Positions 8,895-16,591 are shown, numbered from the stretch's first letter. The stretch: DNA of 64,000 bases from Endozoicomonas montiporae CL-33 (GCF_001583435.1 NZ_CP013251.1:2005617-2069616), one strand, 5' to 3'. Notes: generated by a model from the sequence alone, not told the origin. A program made the numbers and translations.

Positions 8895-8933
8895 CAAAAA
8901 AAAGCCTGAAGTGTTTAATAAACCTTCAGGCTT
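8895..8933 (-). terminator. rho-independent terminator of the original tRNA-Leu transcript
   Basis: A perfect 10-bp stem, AAGCCTGAAG (8902-8911) with CTTCAGGCTT (8924-8933), is followed on the minus strand by a run of eight T. It lies just downstream of the tRNA-Leu 3' half, so it terminated the host tRNA gene before the prophage split it. Confidence 0.85.
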
Positions 8934-8942
8934 TGTCGTATA

Positions 8943-9000
8943 TGGTACCGGTGGGCGGACTCGAACCGCCACGCTCGTGAAAGCGGGGGATTTTGAATCC
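8943..9000 (-). pseudogene. host tRNA-Leu(CAA), 3' half, separated by the prophage
   Basis: On the minus strand this is the 3' part of a class II tRNA. It contains the anticodon core GGATTCAAAATCC, the variable arm CGCT...AGCG, the T arm GGTTCGAGTCC and an encoded CCA end. Its anticodon-stem strand TCCCC pairs perfectly with GGGGA in the 5' half at 43661-43702. Joining the halves over the shared 13 bp gives an 87-nt tRNA-Leu(CAA). There is no promoter on this side, so the half is not made into a tRNA here. Confidence 0.88.
8988..9000. repeat. attL core
   Basis: The 13-bp sequence GGATTTTGAATCC is identical to 43661-43673. Flanking bases differ at both ends (G before and T after here, A before and C after at attR), so the strand exchange lies within these 13 bp. 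This is the anticodon stem-loop of tRNA-Leu(CAA). Confidence 0.85.
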
Positions 9001-9047
9001 TCAATACCATCTATATAAAACAAGGGATTACAGGTGGCAGTATTCAA

Positions 9048-9067
9048 ATTGACACGGATTTGACACA
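9048..9067. promoter_or_regulatory. integrase arm-type binding sites, left end
   Basis: Two copies of TTGACAC, 10 bp apart (9049-9055 and 9060-9066, read as TTGACACGGATTTGACAC), abut the integrase stop codon and lie about 50 bp from attL. The same tandem pair, TTGACACGGTTTTGACAC, recurs inside the right end at 43494-43511. Repeated sites at both ends of an integrated phage beside the core fit arm-type integrase binding sites. Confidence 0.65.
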
Positions 9068-9068
9068 C

Positions 9069-10256
9069 TCAGAGTTCGGGGATGGCGTTTGTGGCGATGG
9101 TCTGGTCGATGGTTCTGGCGTTGAAGTATTTCATGGTAGTGGCCAGATCATTATGGTCTGCAAGTTGCTGCACGACCTTTGGATCGGTTTCATTGTGCAA
9201 AAGCCAGGTAATCATGGTGGCTCGCATGCCATGGTGAAAGGGTTTTATTCTGGGCAGGCCGATGGCTGTAAAAATTTTTGCGGCATAGATTGAAATGTTG
9301 CCGCGCTCTTTCAGCCATTGCTCACCGTTGCCTTTATCCAGGTACCACTTTTCCTTCGGGCTGCGCTGGCTCAGGTCTTCTTTCAGAAACTCGAACAGGG
9401 TGTCATTGATAGGCTTGTTCGGGAATTTCATTTTTTTCGGGTAGAAATTAATTTCCGGCACTTCGCGGATCCGGATCACTCGTCGCTTCAGATCGATGTC
9501 AGACAAGCGAAGCGCCCAGATCGGGCCGAGTCGCAAAAGCGACTGGGTGGCCAGCATGAAAGCCCGATCCATATTTCGTGCTGCTCGAATATCTTTCGGG
9601 CGAGTGTACGTATCCAGCCGGTCTTTAATCAGCGCCCGGGCACGCTTCAGGTCAAACAGGGTATAAGTGTCCATGTCTTTCTTGGGCGCAGTGGCTTTTT
9701 TCAGCCGGTGGCGCTTGTCGAGAATTTCATGGTCATAAGCCCAGTTCAGAAAAATACCCAGATGGCGCATGTGCTTGTTCTGGGTCGTTTTGCTGATCAC
9801 CTTGCCGCAGTATTCCAGGGAAGTCAGATGCTCAAAATACTGGATGTTATGCTCGCGGCTGAACTCCCGCAGCTCATGGTCGCCAACGGCACCGATATAC
9901 ATATCCACCGAGCGCACATAATCTTTCACAGTGCGCGGGTGGTTGGTGGTTTTGAGTTCCTTTTCCCAGTTGGTCTTTGCCGTGGAAACCGGCATCCGCT
10001 TACGGGCCAGCCGCTTTTTATCCTTCTCTGCCTTATCCTTCCTTTGTTTATCCCGCAGCTCTCTTTCCTTACTGAGATATAACTCCCAGACATGGCGTTC
10101 CAGCGCATCCTCTGCCAGATGATCCACATCACTGGCAGCGCATAATTTGCGACGGATACCACGGCGGCGGGCAATAAACCCGACTTCCGGATCATGGGGA
10201 AATTCCCCAATATAGTTTTTGGACTTCGGGTCATAGAAGTACAGAGTGCGAGACAT
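9069..10256 (-). CDS. int: prophage tyrosine recombinase (integrase)
   Basis: This is a 395-residue tyrosine recombinase. The catalytic residues visible are Arg242 (LLRLGPIWALRLSDI), His342 and Arg345 (HHGMRAT), His368 (LADHND) and the nucleophile Tyr377 (MKYFNA). The N-terminal part (to about 190) is an arm-binding plus SAM-like core-binding region, with a charged KDKAEKDKKR helix. It is encoded right next to attL and the arm sites, and its first codon touches the repressor gene (shared base 10256), so it is expressed with the repressor. It catalyses integration into and excision from the tRNA-Leu anticodon site. Confidence 0.95.
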   Translation of the reverse strand: MSRTLYFYDPKSKNYIGEFPHDPEVGFIARRRGIRRKLCAASDVDHLAEDALERHVWELYLSKERELRDKQRKDKAEKDKKRLARKRMPVSTAKTNWEKELKTTNHPRTVKDYVRSVDMYIGAVGDHELREFSREHNIQYFEHLTSLEYCGKVISKTTQNKHMRHLGIFLNWAYDHEILDKRHRLKKATAPKKDMDTYTLFDLKRARALIKDRLDTYTRPKDIRAARNMDRAFMLATQSLLRLGPIWALRLSDIDLKRRVIRIREVPEINFYPKKMKFPNKPINDTLFEFLKEDLSQRSPKEKWYLDKGNGEQWLKERGNISIYAAKIFTAIGLPRIKPFHHGMRATMITWLLHNETDPKVVQQLADHNDLATTMKYFNARTIDQTIATNAIPEL

Positions 10257-10879
10257 TACCGGCCTCCACCAATCCAGGCAGCACGACCAACAACGGTCAC
10301 ATCTTCAGCTGGCAGGGTGTAATCGTCATAGGCTTCATTGTCAGAAATGACTTTTACCTGGCTACCCGGGAGAAATTGCAGGCGACGAACCATAGTGTCC
10401 TGGTGAACGGTAATCAGATAAATGTCATCACCACGCTGGCGACGCAGGTCAACCAGTACCTGGCAACCATTCAAAATCCCGCGCCCGATCATGGCATCGC
10501 CGGTATTGGTGAACATCAGGCACTGATCCGGATCCACCCTGAGCACCTGTTCCAGGTAATCGCGCTCAAATTTTACAGGGCCACTTTTTTCCGGGCTGTC
10601 ATCATGGAAACGGATAGTGACATAAGGGCTGTTTCCGAATGGGTGGCCATCGCCAGTACTCAGCCAGATCAAGTCCACACCACTGAATTCAGACAGGCGA
10701 GCCACCCGGCTAACAGTAGGTTCGTTGGTTGACTTGATGTAGCGGCTCAACTGGGTTTTTGTGATGCCAACATAAGCCACCAGATCCTGCACTGCCTTAC
10801 CCTGTTTTTTCGCAAAATCCACAGCAAACTGGATTCTGTCGCCCATCTCGTTAGCCGCTTCATTCATGTACACCACCAT
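10256..10879 (-). CDS. CI-like phage repressor with S24 fold lacking catalytic residues
   Basis: This 207-residue repressor has an N-terminal helix-turn-helix (about 30-65, VAYVGITKTQLSRYI) and a C-terminal LexA/S24-like domain (about 105-207). At the position of the catalytic Ser in the family motif GDSM the sequence is GDAM (Ala129), and the catalytic Lys is replaced by Arg165 (MVRRLQ). Self-cleavage is therefore not expected. The start ATG at 10879 has an AAGGGA ribosome-binding site 7 bases away. The gene is divergent from the AlpA-like gene across a 157-bp operator region. The role is immunity maintenance, and how it is lifted is unclear. Confidence 0.9.
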   Translation of the reverse strand: MVVYMNEAANEMGDRIQFAVDFAKKQGKAVQDLVAYVGITKTQLSRYIKSTNEPTVSRVARLSEFSGVDLIWLSTGDGHPFGNSPYVTIRFHDDSPEKSGPVKFERDYLEQVLRVDPDQCLMFTNTGDAMIGRGILNGCQVLVDLRRQRGDDIYLITVHQDTMVRRLQFLPGSQVKVISDNEAYDDYTLPAEDVTVVGRAAWIGGGR

Positions 10880-10919
10880 ATTCCATCCCTTTTTATAAAA
10901 ATGTCGATTTTTTGCCTTG

Positions 10920-11036
10920 ATAAGTAACCTATACGTGTTTAAAGTTACCTATAAGTTACTTCATGATGCTCCATAACGCTTCATAGCGCATCAAATAACT
11001 TGAAAGTTAGTTTAAATGACGAATAGGTAACTCGCA
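10920..11036. promoter_or_regulatory. immunity/operator region with repeated AGTWACCTATW sites
   Basis: The gap between the divergent repressor and AlpA-like genes contains three related 14-bp sites. They are AAGTAACCTATACG (10922-10935), AAGTTACCTATAAG (10942-10955) and, on the other strand, GAGTTACCTATTCG (11020-11033). The third covers the ribosome-binding site and reaches to within 3 bases of the AlpA-like start codon. The first, extended to 15 bp, recurs exactly at 20577-20591 before the late activator gene. These are the best candidates for repressor operators. Confidence 0.7.
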
Positions 11037-11312
11037 ATGATTGATACAGCCACAGACAAACTTTTTAACCAGAAGGGACTGTGCGAGCTGCTGAACATCA
11101 GTAAAAGCACCCTGCTGCGTAGGCGTAAGGAAGGCGCGCTCCCTGACCCGATCAAGGTTCTGGGGCAAGAGGTTTGGCCTAGCAGTGTTATCAACCGCTG
11201 GATCATTGAGCAAAACCCCAGCCTGCTGGAGCAGGTAAAGCCGGTAACACCCAAGGGGCTGAGTAAAGCCATCAAGGCTCGCAAGGCTGATCTCGAATCA
11301 GTACCGGCATAA
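11037..11312 (+). CDS. AlpA/MerR-like HTH DNA-binding protein (Cro or excisionase candidate)
   Basis: This 91-residue protein has an N-terminal winged-helix/AlpA-like motif (LFNQKGLCELLNISKSTLLR, then RRRKEGALPDPIKV) and a basic C-terminal tail. It is the first gene of the rightward early operon, directly opposite the repressor, the place of cro/cox in P2-like phages. It could be the lytic-switch protein and excisionase. An operator-like site overlaps its ribosome-binding site. Confidence 0.75.
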   Translation: MIDTATDKLFNQKGLCELLNISKSTLLRRRKEGALPDPIKVLGQEVWPSSVINRWIIEQNPSLLEQVKPVTPKGLSKAIKARKADLESVPA

Positions 11313-11325
11313 GGAGCACAGGTAA

Positions 11326-14034
11326 ATGGATTACAAAGAAATTCAGGCGGATGAAATTGTTCAGGCTCTCCTGAACGACTCCCGCTTCGATTTTGAGGAT
11401 AAGGGCGAGTACCTCCGCAAAGGAAAATGCCCTAATCCGAAATGCGGCAAGAAAATGCTGTTTGTTCGCAAAAAACAGCCCTGGAATGTGAAGTGCTCCA
11501 GAGAGGGCAACTGCCAATATGAAGAAACCACCAGAAACCTGCTGCCGGAACTGTTCGAGAACTACAGCAAGCGATTCCCGAAAACAGAAGAGAATCCCCA
11601 GGCTACGGCTGATGCTTACCTCTCCCAGAACCGGCACTTTGATCTGGCTCGGATCCGCAGCTGGTACTCGCAGGAAGCCTGGCGAAATCCGGAAACCGGA
11701 GAATACTGCGACACCATCCGTTTCTACCTGGACGAAAAGAAGACCCGTTACTGGGAACGACTGATCGACAAAACCAAGGGAGACGGACAAAAAGCCAACT
11801 TCGGTGGCATGCGTAAAAAAGACGGCTCTATTTATAAAGGCGATGCCTGGTTACCGCCTGGTGTTTCCATAAATCGTAAAGATGAGGTCTGGATTGTTGA
11901 GGGCATCTTCCATGCTACGGCCCTGCATCATGTCGGAAAAAAAGCAGCTGGTGCTTTCAGCTGTAATAACTTTCCTGAAAACCTGATCAAAGAAAACAAA
12001 GGCAAGGGCATTACTTGGATTCTGGCTCTGGACAATGAACCAGGCGGATTACGCTACACCAAAAAACACGTTGAAAAACTCAAGAAAATGGGTGAATCCT
12101 TCAAGGTTGCCCTGACTCCACCAGAGTCAGAATCGGGCGACTGGGATGACCTTTACCGGGTAAAGAAGCTGGACGACAAATTTTTCGACCTGTGTTTCCA
12201 CAGTGGCCACATGTTTATGGCGGAGTCTCCAGAGGATAAAGCCTACTACCACCATTTACGAACAAAGATGAGGAAGTTTGTTCTCGATTACAGAAGTGCA
12301 ATTTATGGCTTTACCGTTGGAAGTGATGTCGATGATGCTCTTTCAGGAAAAAAGAACAAGAAAAAAGATGAAGACGAAGAGGCAATAAAACTCGATTCAG
12401 AAGAAGGGAAAGAAGCCTTTATTGATAATGTCGAACTTGACCAGATTTGCAACTGCAAGCCGGATTTTCTCTATCAACAGGTAGACGACATTCTTGGTGA
12501 GCGCCGCTATGTATTCAACTTCGATTACTCAAATGGCTCACCCAGTGAATTAGTGGAGTTCAAAGGCTCGGTTCTGGAAAGCCCATCCTCATTTAATAAA
12601 GGACTGTTGCTGGATTCCAGTGGTGGTTCATTCGATGGCAATGCCAGGCAGCTGAAGTTTTTACGTGATGGCTGGCTGAACCGTCGAATGAAGCGTGTTA
12701 CTTCCTTGCCATTTCTTGGTTATGACCGGGACGTGAATGCCTGGATATTTCAGGATCACGCCTTTCAAAACGGCAAAAAGCTAAACCTGAATAAGCAGGG
12801 TTATTTTGACCTGCCGGACAAAGGCATCAAAACCAGCCTTAAATCAGTACGAATCCATACAGGTGGTGAGCATAAGACTGACTGGATACTTGACTTCCTG
12901 ACCGCATTTCATTGGCAAGGTTTGTCATTACTGGCGTTTTTTCTGGGATCGCTGTTTGTTCAGCAAATCCGGAAACAGCAAAAAAGCTGGCCTTTTATGG
13001 AATACACCGGAGACCCTGGTGCAGGTAAATCCACTGTGCTGGAGTTTTGCTGGTCGCTACTGGGCCGGGAGGATTACGAAGGCTTCGACTTGAACGATGC
13101 AACACCAGCCGGTTTGCGCCGTACTTTCAGTAATGTGTCCAATATGCCTGTTGTTTTGATCGAATCCGAAAGGACTGCACCAGATTACAAAGACACCGCT
13201 AAAAAAGGGGGCGTTGACTTTGAGCGCTTCAAAAAACTTTATAACGGGCGAGGTACGGGCACACTCGGTGTGGCTCGACGCAATAACGAAGTAGAAGAGC
13301 ATTTGTTCCAGGCTTCCCTAATTATTTCTCAGAACAACGAAGTGGACGGATCCGATGCACTCCTACAGCGAATCGTTCACTGCCATGTTGATAAAAAACA
13401 TCATCGGCCTGGTACCAAAGATATAGCCAGCCGCCTGGCATCAATGCCTACAGAGGAGTTGTCCGGTTTTCTGGATGAAGCCTTAAGAAATGAAGCAAAG
13501 ATTCTTGATAAATATTTCAAGGCTTTTGCTGAATGTGAAGATCGTTTCGCTAACAACGGAAACCTGAAAGACGAGCGTGTAATCAAGTGCCATAGCCAGA
13601 TTGCAGCGATGGGCTATGCCCTGCAGATTCTGTTTCCTGCGCTGACAGATCAGCATGTCCAAATGTTGGAGGCTTATCTGTTTGAACGGGCACATAGTCG
13701 TGAAGACCGGCTGGCCGACGACCACCCACTGGTTCAATCATTCTGGGATCAATACGAATTCATCAACCACACCAAATATAACGGTATGGAAGAAGGTATT
13801 TATGACGACTTCGTAAACCACAGCAAGAACCCAGACCTGATTGCCATCAATTTTGAACACTTCAAAAAGATCGCAGATATGCACCGGCAGGAGAGGCTGG
13901 ACTTCAGAGAGCTTCGAAAACTGCTGCCCAATTCCCAGCGCTATGCCTTCAAGGGCAAGCATGTAGCTGTAGACAGTCGTCTGATGGGAAGAACCACAAA
14001 ATGCTGGGTTTTTACAAAGGAAAGGAAACGATGA
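11326..14034 (+). CDS. phage replicative primase-helicase (zinc ribbon, Toprim, P-loop ATPase)
   Basis: This 902-residue multidomain replication protein starts with a zinc ribbon (Cys35, Cys40, Cys57, Cys63). A Toprim primase domain follows, with IVEG (Glu192) and the LALDNEPGG acidic motif (Asp236, Glu238). The C-terminal half is a helicase-type ATPase with Walker A GDPGAGKST near 562-570 and a Walker B-like VVLIESE about 60 residues later. It would prime and unwind phage DNA. It follows the AlpA-like gene by 13 bases in one operon and is followed by a structured non-coding region that may be the origin. Confidence 0.88.
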   Translation: MDYKEIQADEIVQALLNDSRFDFEDKGEYLRKGKCPNPKCGKKMLFVRKKQPWNVKCSREGNCQYEETTRNLLPELFENYSKRFPKTEENPQATADAYLSQNRHFDLARIRSWYSQEAWRNPETGEYCDTIRFYLDEKKTRYWERLIDKTKGDGQKANFGGMRKKDGSIYKGDAWLPPGVSINRKDEVWIVEGIFHATALHHVGKKAAGAFSCNNFPENLIKENKGKGITWILALDNEPGGLRYTKKHVEKLKKMGESFKVALTPPESESGDWDDLYRVKKLDDKFFDLCFHSGHMFMAESPEDKAYYHHLRTKMRKFVLDYRSAIYGFTVGSDVDDALSGKKNKKKDEDEEAIKLDSEEGKEAFIDNVELDQICNCKPDFLYQQVDDILGERRYVFNFDYSNGSPSELVEFKGSVLESPSSFNKGLLLDSSGGSFDGNARQLKFLRDGWLNRRMKRVTSLPFLGYDRDVNAWIFQDHAFQNGKKLNLNKQGYFDLPDKGIKTSLKSVRIHTGGEHKTDWILDFLTAFHWQGLSLLAFFLGSLFVQQIRKQQKSWPFMEYTGDPGAGKSTVLEFCWSLLGREDYEGFDLNDATPAGLRRTFSNVSNMPVVLIESERTAPDYKDTAKKGGVDFERFKKLYNGRGTGTLGVARRNNEVEEHLFQASLIISQNNEVDGSDALLQRIVHCHVDKKHHRPGTKDIASRLASMPTEELSGFLDEALRNEAKILDKYFKAFAECEDRFANNGNLKDERVIKCHSQIAAMGYALQILFPALTDQHVQMLEAYLFERAHSREDRLADDHPLVQSFWDQYEFINHTKYNGMEEGIYDDFVNHSKNPDLIAINFEHFKKIADMHRQERLDFRELRKLLPNSQRYAFKGKHVAVDSRLMGRTTKCWVFTKERKR

Positions 14035-14114
14035 ATTACATAGATATTAACGCGCAGGCGCGCCTGCTAAAGAGCTGCTTCCAGAACATTAGAGGGGCTG
14101 TCGGAAATTGGTAA
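14031..14114 (+). CDS. possible 27-residue peptide overlapping the primase stop
   Basis: A short frame starts in the ATGA overlap with the primase stop codon and encodes MNYIDINAQARLLKSCFQNI plus seven residues, ending GNW. Its 3' end runs into the left arm of the long inverted repeat (14100-14127). Translational coupling makes expression possible. It may also be the remnant of a longer gene truncated when the repeat-bounded segment arrived. Confidence 0.35.
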   Translation: MNYIDINAQARLLKSCFQNIRGAVGNW

Positions 14115-14407
14115 TTTTGGTAATCGCTAAAGCAAAGAAGGGCTGAAAGCCACGAATAGCAAAGGGTTTAAGGTTTTTTAACAAAGGTAATTTCTAAGTA
14201 ATTAAAGAGTAATTGAGTTACCAGAGAGGATTACAAAATGATTACTTCTTCTGTTTCGCTGAAAGCCTTGAAAATCAAAGACCTAACCAATTCATTACCA
14301 ATCAGTTACCAGAGAATTACCTTCCGTCTGTTTGGCTGAAGGCCGCATAAAACGGGGACTTGCAAGGAATCAGAAAAAGGTGATTACCGAAATTACCAAT
14401 TTCCGAC
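14100..14407. repeat. 308-bp non-coding segment bounded by 28-bp inverted repeats, with iteron-like GGTAAT/ATTACC boxes
   Basis: The left arm at 14100-14127 begins GTCGGAAATTGGTAATTT. The right arm at 14380-14407 is its reverse complement with only two or three differences. Inside are many GGTAAT/ATTACC and GTTACCAG boxes in both orientations. The phrase GCTGAAAGCC or GCTGAAGGCC also occurs three times (near 14142, 14259 and 14333). No gene is seen from 14115 to 14447. The position after the primase suits a replication origin. A MITE-like insertion is the alternative. Confidence 0.65.
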
Positions 14408-14447
14408 AAAGGTTCCCTGAAAACGAAAACGCAAGAGCAAAGAAACA

Positions 14448-14801
14448 ATGAGTCACCAACCGTTACAGCTGCATCCCGTTGAAGAACATAAACGTGACTG
14501 TCTGGCACGTTACTACCTGGACAACCTGAGCCGGACAGAGGTGGCCAGCTGGCTGGAGTCCCAGACAAACGCCTGTTATCGGGAAGATATGCGCCAGCGC
14601 CTTAACACCCAGGTGCGCCGTTTGAAGGAATGCCGGACAGAACTGGAGACCAGCCAGTCCATCACATGGGTATGGCTGACTGAGCAATGGACACTGCGGG
14701 AATTACAGCACTGCATGGAAGCCGCCCGGCTTGATGCCCATGCCCAGGCTGTTTTACGGGGATTGATTGACAAGCGTGAAAGCCAAGTGAGGACAAGATG
14801 A
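14448..14801 (+). CDS. hypothetical phage protein
   Basis: This 117-residue, mostly helical charged protein resembles small uncharacterised proteins that follow the primase in related prophages, but I cannot name a family. It is the first gene of a tightly packed operon and overlaps the next by 4 bases (ATGA). No membrane segment or catalytic motif is visible. Confidence 0.7.
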   Translation: MSHQPLQLHPVEEHKRDCLARYYLDNLSRTEVASWLESQTNACYREDMRQRLNTQVRRLKECRTELETSQSITWVWLTEQWTLRELQHCMEAARLDAHAQAVLRGLIDKRESQVRTR

Positions 14802-14989
14802 AACAGGAAAACCTGATCGCCCGGGAATGTTCATGGCATGGCGCTGTGAACACACCAGCCTGCCAGTGTGTTGCCCGCTGCTTTCCGGCACCCGGGGAAG
14901 AATCCCGCTGCCCTGGTGTTGACCAGTGCAACCGTGACCTGGCCAACCGTATTCGTTATGCCAACCAACCAAAGGAGAGAAAAAAGTGA
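14798..14989 (+). CDS. small Cys-rich phage protein
   Basis: This 63-residue protein has six cysteines arranged in a pattern that could bind zinc (ECSWHG, ACQCVARC, RCPGVDQC). It overlaps its neighbours by 4 bases on each side, so translation is coupled. Function is unknown. The next gene has a related Cys pattern. Confidence 0.7.
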   Translation: MKQENLIARECSWHGAVNTPACQCVARCFPAPGEESRCPGVDQCNRDLANRIRYANQPKERKK

Positions 14990-15246
14990 GTTGTATGCCA
15001 GCGATAAACCTGAATGACCTGCAGCCGGATCCGGCCTACCTGACCGGGCAGACCCAGCGCCGGGAACGTATCCATATCGGCAACATCGATATTGATCCCT
15101 GCACTGGCTGCCAGCACAACCGGGAATGCATGACAGGCCAGCAGGCTTGCCAGCAATTTTGCAACTATGTCCAGGGGCGCGACTGGACAGGGATAGAGCG
15201 ACAGCCGTCGTCATTCTTTTATAAGCGCCTGAACTTGAGCAATTGA
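14986..15246 (+). CDS. small Cys-rich phage protein, GTG start
   Basis: This 86-residue protein starts at a GTG (14986) that overlaps the previous stop, with a GGAGAG ribosome-binding site just upstream. A Cys cluster CTGCQHNRECMTGQQAC (about residues 40-56) is probably a metal site. Function is unknown. It probably works with the neighbouring Cys-rich product. Confidence 0.68.
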   Translation: MSCMPAINLNDLQPDPAYLTGQTQRRERIHIGNIDIDPCTGCQHNRECMTGQQACQQFCNYVQGRDWTGIERQPSSFFYKRLNLSN

Positions 15247-15268
15247 AAATAACCACAGGAGAAAAACC

Positions 15269-15712
15269 ATGGGAACTCAAATGAAGCAGCTGAACCAGCC
15301 AGTCACCGCAGTGCAATACTTCAACTCCGTTGCTGCCCTGGTAAAAGTCGCGCAGCTGGACACTTCCGGCTCCCGCGCCGCAGCACAGGTTCTGTTAAGT
15401 GCCTATAACGGCTCGGAATGGCAGCTGAACGTAACCGACCTTTGTCATCTGGATCAGCTAAATATGTTTCACGCCATGACGGTTATACAGGGTCGGGCGA
15501 GTTTGATGCGTGAACCACAGGAAGGTATCGAAAACGGTGATGACATTTTTATGGATCTCTGGAAGCGGTGGGAGCGTTACAACATCAACAACCGTCACCT
15601 GAGAACTTGCCGGGAGTGTTATGGCACTGGGGAAGTGTACGCGAACCATGATGATGAAAATGATTACACCACCAAAACATGCCCATACTGCGGGGGCAAG
15701 GGCTACTGCTAA
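15269..15712 (+). CDS. hypothetical phage protein with DnaJ-type CxxCxGxG zinc repeats
   Basis: This 147-residue protein has a helical N-terminal domain and a C-terminal zinc finger from two CXXCXGXG-type motifs, CRECYGTG (about 117-124) and CPYCGGKG (about 139-146). A clear AGGAGAAA ribosome-binding site precedes the ATG. Such fingers mediate protein or nucleic-acid contacts in DnaJ and many small phage proteins. No specific function can be assigned. Confidence 0.75.
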   Translation: MGTQMKQLNQPVTAVQYFNSVAALVKVAQLDTSGSRAAAQVLLSAYNGSEWQLNVTDLCHLDQLNMFHAMTVIQGRASLMREPQEGIENGDDIFMDLWKRWERYNINNRHLRTCRECYGTGEVYANHDDENDYTTKTCPYCGGKGYC

Positions 15713-15757
15713 AAAACGAACACCCGAAATTCCAATGATTATAGAAGGTGATAAATC

Positions 15758-16051
15758 GTGACTTATGTGAATACCAGAGTGCTGAAAAAATATGCAGAAT
15801 TCAGGGGCTTCCTGCTGAGAACCGGCACCATTGCAAAAGCGGATGGTGGGCAGATCGTCTGGCTACTGAAGGGGTTGAATACACCGGAACTGGTGTTTGA
15901 TACCGCCTGGGATGTGCTGGAAGGTCTGGACTGGTTGCGGGAAAACCGGGACGAAGCCTGCAGGCTATTAAGGAAGAGGCGAAAGAACCGAGAAGACCGG
16001 GCTGCTGCTGTCGGGCAGGACAGCAGCGCCGTCTGGATTGAGCATTGTTAA
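15758..16051 (+). CDS. hypothetical phage protein
   Basis: This 97-residue basic helical protein has a C-terminal RLLRKRRKNRED stretch that could touch nucleic acid. It is the last gene of the early plus-strand operon, and a hairpin follows before the convergent Arc-like gene. No family is recognised. Confidence 0.65.
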   Translation: MTYVNTRVLKKYAEFRGFLLRTGTIAKADGGQIVWLLKGLNTPELVFDTAWDVLEGLDWLRENRDEACRLLRKRRKNREDRAAAVGQDSSAVWIEHC

Positions 16052-16063
16052 GCACTTGAGACA

Positions 16064-16090
16064 GACCCGGCTCGTTTATTTTAGCGGGTC
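16064..16090. terminator. hairpin between convergent genes
   Basis: A short stem, ACCCG with CGGGT, around an AT-rich loop lies between the stop codons of the convergent genes ending at 16051 and 16094, with T-rich tracts nearby. It is probably a weak bidirectional terminator. Confidence 0.4.
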
Positions 16091-16093
16091 GGT

Positions 16094-16330
16094 TCAATTT
16101 TCGCTATGAGGAGTCGTATCGATGACTTTAAGTATGAAATCGACCTTTGCGTGTAAGGATTCAAATTCGCCCGGCATTCCTTCGAGAATGTTCTCCAGGT
16201 CAAACGATAACTGGATGCGTCGCAGTAATTCGGCATTAACGGAAAGCCCGTTTTTATTAGCTGATGTTCGCACCCTCTCATCCAGAGCAGGGGAAATCCG
16301 CAAGTGAAACTGCGGGTAAGAACGGCTCAA
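16094..16330 (-). CDS. Arc/Mnt-like ribbon-helix-helix repressor
   Basis: This 78-residue protein has the Arc-type strand and helices. YPQFHLRISPALDERV forms the beta strand and first helix, and NGLSVNAELLRRIQLSF forms the second helix. Arc-type repressors bind palindromes as dimers or tetramers. The gene is divergent from a second RHH gene at 16427, and three palindromes lie between them. Confidence 0.85.
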   Translation of the reverse strand: MSRSYPQFHLRISPALDERVRTSANKNGLSVNAELLRRIQLSFDLENILEGMPGEFESLHAKVDFILKVIDTTPHSEN

Positions 16331-16346
16331 TAGTCAGCTCTCCATA

Positions 16347-16408
16347 TACCACATTGGTAGCACTATGCTACTAAGCCGTTATACAATTGCTGTAGTACCA
16401 CATTGGTA
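16347..16408. promoter_or_regulatory. triple palindrome operator between divergent Arc-type genes
   Basis: The palindrome TACCACATTGGTA occurs twice (16347-16359 and 16396-16408). Between them, overlapping the first, is a different palindrome, GTAGCACTATGCTAC (16357-16371). Two kinds of operator between two divergent RHH genes suggest each protein has its own site, as in the Arc/Mnt region of phage P22. Which protein binds which site is not known. Confidence 0.72.
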
Positions 16409-16426
16409 TATTGTCAGGAGAATTAA

Positions 16427-16591
16427 ATGCAGGAGCGTAACTATGACCAGATGCACATACGTCTGGCGAAGTCATTAAAACAGCGGGTTGAGCAAGCGGC
16501 AGAACGCGAGGAGCGCAGTCTCAACAGCTGGGTTGTTTTAGCCATCAAGGAGAAGTTGAAGCGTGACAAGACTCAACAAAACACAGACTGA
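16427..16591 (+). CDS. second Arc-like ribbon-helix-helix protein (54 residues)
   Basis: This short gene encodes a 54-residue Arc-type protein starting MQERNYDQMHIRLAKSLKQR, with the second helix RSLNSWVVLAIKEKL. A good ribbon-helix-helix strand (DQMHIRL) and an AGGAG ribbon-site 8 bases before the ATG support it. Its 3' end overlaps the next gene by 29 bases in another frame. It probably forms a switch with the divergent RHH repressor. Confidence 0.8.
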   Translation: MQERNYDQMHIRLAKSLKQRVEQAAEREERSLNSWVVLAIKEKLKRDKTQQNTD

